Shown piece after piece: positions 11,930 to 22,249 of a stretch of DNA of 64,000 nt. The notes under the pieces were generated by a model. The model was given only the letters and a program-made list of their open reading frames with translations, was not told the DNA's origin and did not search any database. A program made the position numbers and the translations under genes. Numbering within the stretch: position 1 is the first letter of the stretch; each line of letters starts with the position of its first letter. Source of the stretch: Cymodocea nodosa (taxonomy: Eukaryota; Streptophyta; Magnoliopsida; Alismatales; Cymodoceaceae); the NCBI GenBank assembly GCA_036874045.1, contig CM072336.1, positions 12,643,001 to 12,707,000 of the forward strand, given 5' to 3'.

Positions 11930-14073
11930 ATGAGGAAGATGACGTCTGAATTCTGGGAAGATGTAGTGGACACCGCACAGTTTCTGAAGGAATCCGAAGA
12001 ATGGCACACGCGGTAAAAGATCCGGAATACAACAAGAGAGAAAGAGCTACAAAAGGTAGAATCAAAACTCTTTAACTTGAGGAAAGTTTTAGTTGAGTTA
12101 GAAATACAAATACCACAGATAATGGAGACATGAATTAGAGTGGCAATTGAAATTGCAGTTAGCAAAGAAAGAAAAATCCGGCCAAACAATGAAGTAGCCC
12201 TAGAGCTAATTCAACGTAAAGCCAGATTGTGGTTTAAGAAACACATTGCTGGTCGAGGAAGCTGGGCAATATGGGAGCAACAACGAGCAAGAGAATAGGA
12301 AGAATCAATTACTGAAAGACCTGTTCCTAAGCAACAACAGTCAGGACCTCCGGTTCAGCCAATAGAGCCATTGCCACGATTAGCATTTGTTTGGCCGAGA
12401 ACTGAAGAAGAAGTGAAAGAATTTACTAGCTTGGTCAAAATAGTAAGAGACCAAGGTGACATTGAAGAAATAGCTACGACTAAGACACATATTTTATATG
12501 ATGCCAATAAGAGAAGAAGGGCCGAAGAAAAGATGAGGGCCCAATACAAAATAAAGGTTGAGCAGCATCAGGCAGTAGCTAAATCAAGTGTTGCAAGAGA
12601 AGCTGAGGCTGGTCCTTCGAGACCAGTAATTATAGAGAAAGTTAAACAGGAAGAGCCAGTACCTGTGGCTCGAAGGCCTGTAAAGCCTACTTTTGTAGAT
12701 TTAATTTTAGAAGAAGAAGAGGAAGAACAGGCACAATTAATCAGAAAAAAGAAAGGAAAAGAAAAAATGCTTGAAATTGAGGAAATTAAATCTGAAGTAC
12801 CAATTTTCATAGGGCCTGTGGAGCAAATTTTTATAAACCTGCTATCCGATCCTGAGGAGCAGGAGGAGCAAAGACAAGAAGAAAATTAGGCTGAAATTAG
12901 TTTGCGGCCTGTATAAGAAGAAACAGAAATTAGGGCAGAAACTGAATTGCCTGTAACTCCATCCCAATCTATTACAGAATCAGAAAGAACAGTAACAGAA
13001 TAGATTGGTAGTTAGGAGGAAGAAGAAAGAGTAGAAAATGAAGAGGCTGAAAGAAGCCATTTGGACAAAAATAACTTCACAAATTCCACTGAAGAGCAAG
13101 AAACTCTTCAGCAATTTATGGAAAGAATTCAAGACAGAGTGGAGAGTTCTGCTAGCTCACCACCACACATAGAAATAGAAATAAAAATTCAGGAATCTGT
13201 AGAGAATGTTCAAATGCAGCCTATAGAAGAGGAATATCAAGAACAAACCCCTCTAGAATAGCAAAGTCACATTCCTGACCCGACTGAAACAACAGTTCTG
13301 AATGAAGTACATTTTTGGAGTCAGGAAGCTTATATCAAATACCAAGAGGTTACGATATTATTTACAGTAGACCAGTAAATTGGGATGGAATGCAAGAAAT
13401 CAAAGATTTATTTGAATTCCAAGGTCTACTGTAGTTTATTTCTCAAGAAAGAGGGCATGCAGTTTATGAGAATTTAGTGCTTTGTTTTTATGCAAATTTA
13501 AGAGAAGGAGAAGGAGGATTAATTTCCAACGTGGAGGAAGCTGATGTACAGATAACACCAGAGCTTCTCCACAACATTTTTGGATTGAAGAATGAAGGAC
13601 TAAAAATTTTGGAAGACACAACTACCGTTGAATGGACTGAACAAGAAATCAAGGACAGTTTGGCTATCAATCCTAGTGTGCCTTTATTAAACAGATTGAA
13701 GCATTTAAATGGTAAAGCACACATGGTAGCTAACATTCTGATTAAAAATGTCTATCAACGATAGGGCCATGACATAGAATTAAGTCAATTTGTCAAATGG
13801 GTCACATATGCAGTTGTAAACAGGATTCAAATAAATTGGTCTACAGTTTTTATCTCCAAGCTAAAAGCAGTAAAGAAAAAATTGTTTTATGGAGATTTGA
13901 TTCCACTACTGATGGTGGATTGTATTGATTTCATGAAATGGACATCAAAAAGGATTAGATCAAGAACAATTTCAGTGAAAGAATATAGAAATTTTGTAGC
14001 TACAGAGATAACTGTACCTTTTGGAGGAATTACAGGAGCTGTAGAAAGAATTAATCAATTAAAACTTCAATAG
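11930..14073 (+). pseudogene. G2 ORFx: accessory ORF with plant-transposon-protein-like C-terminal domain
   Basis: The start MRKMTSEFWEDVVDTAQFL is shared with G3 (58858). The N-terminal third is basic and helical, and the middle is acidic and disordered (runs of Glu around 12710-12890). The C-terminal domain (13345-14073) begins RPVNWDGMQEIKDLFEFQGL and continues with FYANLREGEGG and ITPELLHNIFGLKNEG. It ends in a coiled-coil-like tail. Stops occur at 12016, 12889, 13001, 13259 and others, and there is a frameshift near 13340. It resembles the 'putative plant transposon protein' domain (family recalled from memory, not searched) and the ORFx of C1/C2. Function is unknown; it could be an env-position protein. 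Confidence 0.72.
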
Positions 14074-14944
14074 AAAAACTCCAGAAGGAAGTAGATGAAC
14101 TTAGGAATAGAGATTAAATTATATTGTTCGTCTACTTGTATAATTATATGAAAATGCATGATGTATTTATACTGTAAATTGATTCATATTAATGAATATA
14201 ATTTTTCAGATGCTATTTTCATACATGTTTTGGATGTGAAATGAATGGAATTTATTGAATATTATATAATTTGTGGAACTTTATGAATGAATATGTAACA
14301 TATTTAAAATTTGCTGAATGACAAGATAAATGCTTAAAAAATTTTACATGTTGCAAGGTAAAATGTAAATTCTGCAAACATAAAATGACCTGCAAGTTAA
14401 ATCTTTATATAATGTTCAGATTTAAACCAATTTTTATTAGAATGATGCATTAATGACATAGATTTAACTTTATTTCAGTTAGCAGAATGAAAAAAAAAAG
14501 TAGAGAGAAATTTACGAGAGTAAACTTAGAGGTTGCTAAGTGTTAACTCAATGAAGTAAGTTCGTTGAGTTAACCGTAACTCTATGAGGTCAGTAATATA
14601 ATATAAGGTCACTCCGTTGAGTTATTTGTAACTCAACGAAGTTAGTCTGTTGAGTTAGCAATAGTAACCGACTGTGTTCCGTTGAGTTATTTGTAACTCA
14701 ACGAGGTTAGTTCGTGGATTAAGCAGAACGATTATTCTTTTAACCACGAACGAAACTTCGTCGGCTTAGCGGTTACTAAAATTTGAAATTAATAGTGGTA
14801 CACGTACCCATAAAAACAGGAACCACGATGCACGTTGCAAGACGCGTTCTTGCAACAAGATTTATTCACTTTATGGATGTACATTATATATATAAATCAG
14901 AATGTTATTTATGAGTTACTAGCACTTTTAAAAGAAAGGAGAAT
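14074..14944 (+). promoter_or_regulatory. Spacer before gag with GTTGAGTTA cluster and TATA box
   Basis: No ORF is seen. Between 14535 and 14720 there are at least three GTTGAGTTA/TAACTCAAC inverted pairs. A strong TATA stretch (TATATATATAAAT, 14885-14897) lies 48 bases before the first ATG of gag. G3 has the matching motif cluster at 56060-56245. This looks like a promoter for a separate gag transcript (inference). Confidence 0.5.
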
Positions 14945-15570
14945 ATGTTGGAGGAATTGGAAGGCGAAGTAGCTGATTTGACTTCATCCGACAACAAATA
15001 TTTACTGAATGGAAAACTTAAGATTGGTATGTAATTAATCTTCTGCTATTTATTTATGAGCACATGGACTCGTTCTCTAAGCACTAAATGATTAATAAGA
15101 AGACCAACCTAGGAATTTTAATTGCAAAGGAGTACTAAAAAATTTTTTGAACTGAACTTTAACGAAATTCTTTGGGGTGTAGATAACCTTTCTTTAAAAG
15201 AGAATGTAGAAATGGCTGTTCCAATAGAAAAACCATTAGGAGAAATTCTGTATTTGGAATTAGTTGATGAACCTTCACGTATTCGATTGCCAAACTTTGA
15301 GGGAGATAGGTTTGAACTGAAATCTAATTATATTAGTCATTGCCACATTTTCATGAATTAGAAAGAGAGGATGCCTATTATTTCCTTAGAGAGTTTAATG
15401 AAGTTTGTCAAATGATGAAAATGCCAAACATGAGTATAGATGCTATTAAACTTGGATATATCCCTTTTTCTTTAAAAGACATAGCTAAGAGATGGTTATC
15501 TACTCTATCACCTGATTCAATTTCTACATGGACTGAATTTTGCTCTGTTTTTCTGGAAAAATATTATCCA
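14945..15570 (+). pseudogene. gag: G2 gag capsid gene, 5' part (interrupted by C1)
   Basis: A short ATG-initiated exon-like stretch (14945-15026) ends at GGTATGTAAT, which looks like a splice donor and is kept in G3. Downstream is the retrotransposon capsid domain: IRLPNFEGDRFELKSNYIS, then LEREDAYYFLREFNEVCQM and IPFSLKDIAKRWLSTLSPDS, typical of Athila Gag. A one-base loss near 15340 shifts the frame. The ORF is cut at 15570 by C1 and resumes at 26602; the reading frame agrees if C1 and one target copy are removed. The gene lies 3' of pol and ORFx, not in the usual place after the primer site. Confidence 0.85.
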
Positions 15571-15839
15571 TGTTGAGTATTTTTGTTTTGATGATGTGTG
15601 CTGAATGAAAATAATCATATTTGCTCAATTACTATTGCTTGTGAAAAGAAATTAAAATCATCAATTAATACAGAAAAAGCTTACTGATATAAATACTTGT
15701 CTGTATTGGATCTGAAGTTAATAACTAGTCATTTCGTTGCATTAATTTCTCATTTAGCTAAACGTTAAGTTAACGTGTGTTTTTATTGAAAAGCATGATA
15801 TGTTTTAATGTTATATCTTCTGTATCATGAACAGTGCAC

Positions 15840-16350
15840 GTTTAGACAACTCGTTAAGTTAGAGTTTTGTTTGTATAGAGGTCACGTGAGAACTCGTTAA
15901 GTTAGAGGCTTAAAGGTTAAAATAGGTCACGTGATAACTGGTTATGTTAGTGAGTAAAAGAAGAGACGAACTCGCTAAGTTAGTGTTATACACGTGGTGA
16001 AATTATAAGTTACGAATGTTGTATTGTATCACGTGAGGTGCACATGTTTAACTCGTTAAGTTAACATAACTAAACGCGTTGAGTTGCTATATTGAACACT
16101 AAGGCAACGCGTTAGGTTAGCGTTATAAACTTAAGTTGTTATTTTTGCACGTGGTAAAATTCTTATTATAAAAACATTTGTTTATTACTGGTTCGTTGAG
16201 TTATCATAACACAACAGAGATGGTTCATTGAGATAGCATAACACCACAGACATAGTTCGTTGAGTTAGCTACAGTACTTGTCACGTGAAATGGCACATGA
16301 GGAACTCGTTAAGTTAGAAACGTTAAGTTATATATATACTTGTGTTACTC
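15840..16350 (+). promoter_or_regulatory. C1 LTR array of G-boxes and AACTCGTTAAGTTAG motifs
   Basis: Six CACGTG cores lie at 15883, 15928, 15991, 16030, 16148 and 16282. They are interleaved with about ten copies of AACTCGTTAAGTTA or CGTTGAGTTA. The array lies 230 to 700 bases upstream of the TATA box and is kept in all four copia LTRs. It is probably an enhancer; factor classes (bZIP/bHLH for CACGTG, MYB for CNGTTR) are inferred from known cores. Confidence 0.6.
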
Positions 16351-16584
16351 GTTTAGTTAACATTAAAGTAACGACTTCTTATTACACTGATGAAAAACTT
16401 TTGGACGAGAAGGTTTATTTTGTAGGAAATTTTTCAGAGATCCAAGATTGATGAATAAAGAAAATTCGAAATATAAACGTGGGTTAGAACGTATGTGTTT
16501 CGATGAAGGAAAAAGAAAAGACATGGAGAAGTGGAAAACTAGTAGTGGTTAAACGTGAAGGATATGCATGAAATGAAGATACAG

Positions 16585-16593
16585 TATAAAAGG
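16585..16593 (+). promoter_or_regulatory. C1 5' LTR TATA box
   Basis: TATAAAAGG is conserved at 26033, 42251 and 52622 in the other copia LTRs. The start site is expected near 16615. Confidence 0.7.
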
Positions 16594-16617
16594 CATAGAA
16601 TTCTCGTTGATCAAACC

Positions 16618-16695
16618 ATCCTTGCACACAAAAGAAAAATCTTTTCAAGGATCAAACCATCCCTACACACTAAAAGAAAAATCTTTTTCAGGGAT
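16618..16695 (+). other. Two tandem hairpins at the expected 5' end of copia RNA
   Basis: First stem: ATCCTTG (16618) with CAAGGAT (16646). Second stem: ATCCCTA here, ATCCCTG in the other LTRs (16659), with CAGGGAT (16689). The loops are near copies of each other. The stems differ by a paired T:A to C:G change, which favours a kept structure. Confidence 0.45.
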
Positions 16696-17149
16696 CAAAA
16701 ACACCTTCTTGGGGAAAATCTCTCAAGTGGAAGAAAGTTCAGTGAAGCATAAAAAGGTAAGATTTTCGTCACTGAAGATTTGAAGTATCAAAAGAAAGCA
16801 AATTCGGTGAAGCATGAAAAGACAAGATATTCGTCACTGAAGAATTGCTGAAGAAGAAAAAGAAGAAGAAAGATCTCAAACAGGGAGAAAAGTTTTAAAT
16901 TCTGCAAATTAGTTTTCTCTGTTTGTAGTTATGAAATTGTTTAGATGATACATGATATCGAAATATAATTGCATCTACAATTTCTGAGGAGAATTGAATT
17001 GTATATTGTAATTGAAACCTCAAATAAAAATGATTTTATGAAAACAATGTCTCGACTTGTTTTTGAGTTTTAAAGTTTCAATTATATTTCAGAAAATATT
17101 AAAAATACACAATTCACCCCCCTCTTATGTAGCCATACGATCCTACAAG

Positions 17150-17161
17150 TAGTATCAGAGC
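17150..17161 (+). other. C1 primer binding site (initiator tRNA-Met)
   Basis: TAGTATCAGAGC differs by one transition from the common plant copia site TGGTATCAGAGC and starts 2 bases after the LTR end. Confidence 0.85.
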
Positions 17162-17347
17162 TTTGTTAATAATCTTTGATATAAAATCAATACCAACTTA
17201 TTTAATATCATTGCTTATTCTACCTTCCTTGTTTTTAAACAGAAATTAATATCTGAGCATACGTTTAACTTTCTTGATTTAAGGCTCAAGTTGTTTTAAA
17301 GTTTTTAGACTGTTTAAAATCAAATAGGTTGAAAAATCTAAGGTAAA

Positions 17348-18301
17348 ATGGATACTGGAAATGGTAATTTTTCTTTATATGAAGGCCAAAATCTTAATCG
17401 TCCTCCTTTATCTGATGGAATACATTTTGAATATTGGAAATATAGGATGACTATTTTTCTTCAAAGTATAGATCATAAATTGTGGTTCATGTTTTCTAAA
17501 CCATATACTCCGTTAACTACTCCTTATAATACTTGGACAATTACTGAAAAAGAAAATGAAACTCTGAATGCTAAGGGCTTAAATATTTTATTTTGTGCAT
17601 TGAGTTATGAACAGTTTAGTAAAGTGTCGGCATATAAATCTGCTTATGAGGTGTGGCATGCATTAGAAGTTTCACATGAAGGTACTTCTCAAGTTAAAGA
17701 GACAAAAATAAACATGTTGATTCATAAGTATGAACTCTTTAAGATGCATGAAGACGAAAATATTTCTGAGATGTTTTCCAGATTTCTTGATATCATAAAC
17801 TCTTTACAATGTTTAGGAAAGAATTTTGAACAGAAGAATTTGGTGAGGAAAATTCTCAGATCCCTAAGTTCTAAATGGTCTCAGAAAGTAACATCAATTG
17901 AGGTATCACGAGATTTAAATGTTTATACTATGAATGAAATTATAGGAAATTTAACAGCTTATGAAGTTCAATTAAATGAATCACTAAGTCACAACAAACT
18001 AAAAATGAAGAAAGAAATAGCCTTCGAAATTAATTCAGATTCTGATATATCTACTGATTCTGACGAGGATTTGATTTTGCTGACTAGGAAATTCAAGAAA
18101 GCATGGAAAGCTAGGAAACAGCAAAGGAACAAAAATGATAAACCCTCAACGTCAAAATCATTGAATGACAAGAATTCTTCATCCAGAAAGTATGTATGTT
18201 ACAACTGTAAGAAACCTGGACATCTTTCTCTAGATTGTCCTATGAGGAAAAATGAAAAGTAAAGTAGGACAAATCAGAAGAAGACGGCTCAGAAAACTTA
18301 G
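17348..18301 (+). pseudogene. gag: C1 gag: capsid and zinc knuckle
   Basis: It starts MDTGNGNFSLYEGQNLNRPP and runs through a copia Gag capsid domain (YWKYRMTIFLQSID near residues 30-45; MLIHKYELFKM; ISEMFSRFLDIINSL). A perfect CCHC knuckle (CYNCKKPGHLSLDC) lies near residues 283-296. A TAA at 18260 is a Gln codon in C2. The next in-frame stop, TAG at 18299, is present in both C1 and C2 and may be the family's real gag terminator. The product assembles the particle coat and binds RNA. Confidence 0.9.
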
Positions 18302-19853
18302 AAAAAGTTTTACAAGAAAAAGGCTTTGAAGGTCACTTGGGATGACACATCTGAAGAGTCTGAATCTGAGGAATCAGCATCAAAATCTTCACATTCAGAT
18401 GGAGAACAAGAGTTAGAAGATGTTGCTCATGTGTGCTTCATGGCAGATGAGTCTGAGGTAATATCTGATCCTGAAAGTCATTCAGATTTCAACTTTGATG
18501 AATTATTATGTTCTTATCATTCATTATTACAAAAACTTAAAGTATGTAAACTGGAAAATAAGAATATTAGAAAATCTTTATCCATTATGGAAGAAGAAAA
18601 TTGTTTCCTGTCTACTACTTTAGAAAAGTTTAAATGTGATAATGAAAATCATGCTAGAGATTTGCAAAAATTTAGATTTAATGAATGTATCTTGCATGAA
18701 CAAATACAGAATATAAATGCTGAAAAATTAAAGATAGAATCTGAAAATGAAATGTTGAGAAACAATATCAATGAACTTGAATTAGAGATAGAAAAATTAA
18801 AACTGAGAGAGCAAGATTTAAATTCTACCTTTGAGAAATGGAATTTAAGTCAAACTAAGTTAGATAAACTAACTAGTACCCCTACGGTGTCTTATAAATT
18901 TGGCTTAGGATTTGATTATCCTGAATATCCTGAATCTCAAGCTAATAAAGGATTTATTAGTTGCAGTTCAAGTAAATCTAAGACTAAAATTCCTTTTATT
19001 ATGAAACAAGGTAATAAATATGTAGAAGTAGGTACTTCAAGGGATGAATCATGCAGTAATAATATAAATCAATGTGATTTGTCAAATTGTACTTCTAACA
19101 TGACTATAAATGTTTCTAAAAATCTTGTTTCTTGTTCTGGAAATTCAGTTTCTAATGTTTCTAAAATTTCAGACAATTGTTGTAAACTGAAAATTCAGAA
19201 ACCTGAGCATGTAATTCAATACACTGGTATTAGACCAATTACTCATTCTGCATGTGATAAAACAAAAAATTCTTGTGCAGAAAAAGATTTTGTATGTATG
19301 GAAAGTGTTAATACAAGTACAAAATCTTGGTATGAACTTACTGAAATAAATAAGCATGACCAAAATAAATTAACATCTGATAAAAATATGTTTGGTCTTG
19401 TTATACTACATCTGAAAACAAAAAGAATGATTGCAAAAGCAATAATGCTATATGTGAGTATGAAGCTAATGATAAATCAATAGTACTTACAACTAATAAG
19501 AATATAAATGATAATGTTAAACTATTTTTAAACAAAAAGAAGAAATATGCGTTTAATGAACTTGGTCCTCAACAACATTGGGTACCAAGAAAAAGTTTTT
19601 CTTAATTTGTGTTGCATGAGGAAACAACATCAAAATGGATCTTGGACAGTGGAGCGTCAAGTCACATGACCGGACAAAAAAGTCTATTTCAAAATTTTAC
19701 AAATACCATGAAAGGAAGTGTAACATTTGGAAACAAAAGCAAAGATAAAATCATAGGTATGGGCAATGTTCAAATAACTCCTACTTGTGTTATTTCGAAT
19801 GTACTATTTGTAGAAAACCTAGGTTTTAATTTGCTGAGTGTCATAAATGGATA
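18302..19853 (+). pseudogene. C1 coiled-coil Gag extension and protease
   Basis: This is in frame with gag after the shared TAG. An acidic stretch (DDTSEESESEESASKS) leads into a long coiled coil (18500-18860, Leu/Glu/Lys/Asn heptads) and a 'FGLGFDYPEYPE' motif region. A frameshift near 19400 precedes QQHWVPRKSFS. The protease follows with WILDSGASSHMTG (active-site DSG near 19640) and ends at the deletion joint near 19850. C2 lacks most of this extension. Confidence 0.75.
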
Positions 19854-20665
19854 AAGGTATATTTTTAAATCAGGAAAAATATGTAGATGAAATGCTTAAG
19901 AAATTTAATTTTAATGATATAAGGATTTGAGGAACTCCTATGAGTACTACTTTAAAGTTAGATATTGATGACATAGGAAAATCTATAGATCAAAGAAAAT
20001 ACAGAAGTATGATTGGTTCTTTACTTTATTTGACTACTAGTAGACTTGATATTATGTTTGCTGTGTGTGTTTGTGCTAGATTTCAATCTAATCCTAAAGA
20101 ATCACACTTAGTTGCAGTTAAAAGAATATTTAGATATATACAAGGAACTAAAAATTTTAGACTGTATTATTCTAAGGATAGTTCAATAGATCTTATAGGA
20201 TATACTGATGCTGATTATGCAGGATCTAAATCTGATAGAAAGAGTACCAATGGCACATGTCAATTATTGGGAAATAATTTGGTGTCATGGTTTAGTAAAA
20301 AGTAAAATTATGTAGCACTTTCTACTACAGAAGCTGAATATGTTGTTGCTGCACTGTGTTGCACTCAGATTCTGTGGATAAGGCAAACTTTAGAAGATTT
20401 TGGATTATCTTATGATACAACTGAGATTTATTGTGACAGTAGTTCTGTAATAAATCTTTCCAAAAATCATGTATTACATTCAAGAGCAAAACATATAGAG
20501 GTTAGACATCATTTTCTAAGAGATAACGTAATTAAAGGAAAAATTAAATTAGAATTTGTGTCTAGTAAAAATCAATTAGCTGATATATTTACAAAACCTC
20601 TAGACGAAAATACATTATGCAACATTAGATTAAATTTAGGTATTTGTAGGCTATGTGATGTGTAA
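19854..20665 (+). pseudogene. pol: C1 RT tail and RNase H (integrase and RT core deleted)
   Basis: Sequence jumps from protease (LLSVI) to the end of RT (GIFLNQEKYVDEMLKKF). Compared with C2, about 2.05 kb with all of integrase and the RT catalytic core is missing; the joint shares AAA between both sides. RNase H is recognisable by GYTDADYAGSKSD, LSTTEAEYV, HIEVRHHFLRD and ADIFTKPLDE. TAA at 20303 replaces the Gln of 'SKKQN'. It ends at TAA 20663-20665. Confidence 0.88.
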
Positions 20666-20839
20666 AATGCTTAAACTCCACATCAAAAGATAAATATTAT
20701 TGATGATGTTGTTCACCTCATAGATATTATATACTTATTATAAATATCTAAAGTAATATCTAAACTGCTGCTTAAGATACTATGTATTTATTGTAAAATC
20801 ATAATAGTATCTTATTGATTTTAAGTAGTTTATCAATTT

Positions 20840-21740
20840 TAATGGTTTTTATGATTTTAAGTGGAAATGTAAATGAAAAACATTAAATACTTCTGACATT
20901 CTGAAATTTTGATTAAATGTTTTCTTTGAATCAAGGAAAATGCATATGATCATGCATAAATTTGACTTAATTGATTAAAATTGTAGAATAAGTTATATGT
21001 AACTCATCTTAAACTGTTAATCAAAAGTATAAGCTTATTGAAACTGATTCATATTCTCAATACAATCATAGAAGTAAAAATTGTATGAGATTTGTGTTTT
21101 ATTGCATCTGTATTAATGGAATACATATATACTGTGCTTAAAATGAAAAGTGCTTACAAAGTAAAAATCTTTGAGAGTTTATTGATCAGTTTGATCACGA
21201 GCCTTTTGTACTTGAGCAGATAGGTATGTAAGGATTGTTGTCCTGAAAAAGGATTCTTTAAATCTGGCAACCTAAGGTCTTGATTAGATCTGGGATTGTT
21301 GACTGAAAGCTCATTACACAGGTACATTAGAAAGCTCTTGTATGATTCAAGCTTTTCAAACTAACTTTTAAAGAAAATTATCAATATTTATTGTTTTGAA
21401 AAGAAAAAGTTGTTTCATTAATTACAGATATCTTTGAATCGCATATAGTTTATACCAATATGACTACTGATTTATTGAATCAACATTAGTACTTTTGAAA
21501 ACGTTTATTTGAGATACATTCTTTTATTCTCCTTGAATTAATCGAATTGAGTTTAAAGTTGTGTTTTGATTCATATATAGTAGGAATTGATTCTGGAAAT
21601 CACTTTTGATGATGTTAGGATAACGAAAGTCTCTGAAAAGAAAATGTAAAAGTATAGTTATACTTAACATCTATTGTCACTACAAGTATATTTTGTATTT
21701 TGATTGAATATATTTGAAGTATATTTGTAGGGGGAGGATT
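20840..21740 (+). repeat. Noncoding block shared with the gypsy element G2
   Basis: No ORF is seen. The block is closely similar to G2 29480-30415, for example TTTTGTACTTGAGCAGATAG followed by GTATGTAAGGATTGTTG in both. Similarity ends at a GTAGGGGGAGG purine tract (21729-21739). It is also present in C2 (about 47370-48290). Confidence 0.8.
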
Positions 21741-22249
21741 AACAATGTCGAAAATAGATTAATATAATTTAGAATACAAATCTTAGTTAATTTGAATTAA
21801 TGTCCTCTTAAAATCTTGATGAAATAATTTAAAAAGACAAATAAACTATTTTAGATTCAAAGGACAAAATGTTCAAATAGTTTACAATGTTCTCAAGATA
21901 ATGTTAAGTTTAGCATGTGTGTTGTTTTCGGAATGTTTCAGTTGGAAGCATCTGAAAATTGTTGTGTACTAACTAGATGTTATGTTAGATAAGGTAACGT
22001 GTAAAACTGCCTCTAAACAACGTTTTACTCGTTAGGTTGGTTAACTCAACGAGTTATACTTGAATATTTCGGGTATCTTGATTGAATAAACTTTATTCAA
22101 TATTTATTTAATTTCTAAACCCGACTTCTCTTCACGTTGAGTTATACGCCTAAAAACCCTATTTAAACACTTATTACATGGGGACTTAGGTTATTTGTAA
22201 ACTTTGTCAAGAAAATCTTTCCAGCATGTTGCTGTTACAACCTACGACG
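21740..22249 (+). promoter_or_regulatory. C1 promoter-like region of ORFx
   Basis: No ORF is seen. It contains two GTTGAGTTA-type sites (22035-22055 and 22135-22145) and CCTATTTAAAC (about 22158), a TATA-like box about 90 bases before the ATG at 22250. The same features occur in C2 (48590-48806). An internal promoter is inferred. Confidence 0.45.

Larger units (their letters stand above)
15571..17147 (+). repeat. C1 5' LTR
   Basis: The 1577-bp LTR starts TGTTGAGTATTTTTG and ends GATCCTACA. It holds the G-box/CGTTAAGTTA array, a TATA box at 16585 and tandem hairpins after it. It matches 25019-26601, 41238-42804 and 51576-53190. Confidence 0.93.

Noticed and set aside
15840..16350. Possible CRISPR-like array
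   Set aside because: Repeats are short, unevenly spaced and part of a plant LTR; no cas genes, and the setting is nuclear plant DNA.
16555..16752. ORF of 65-74 codons recurring in the copia LTRs (also 42197-42421, 52568-52792)
   Set aside because: It recurs because the LTR recurs; it covers the TATA box and hairpins, and one LTR (25019-26601) lacks it. A coding role is not supported.
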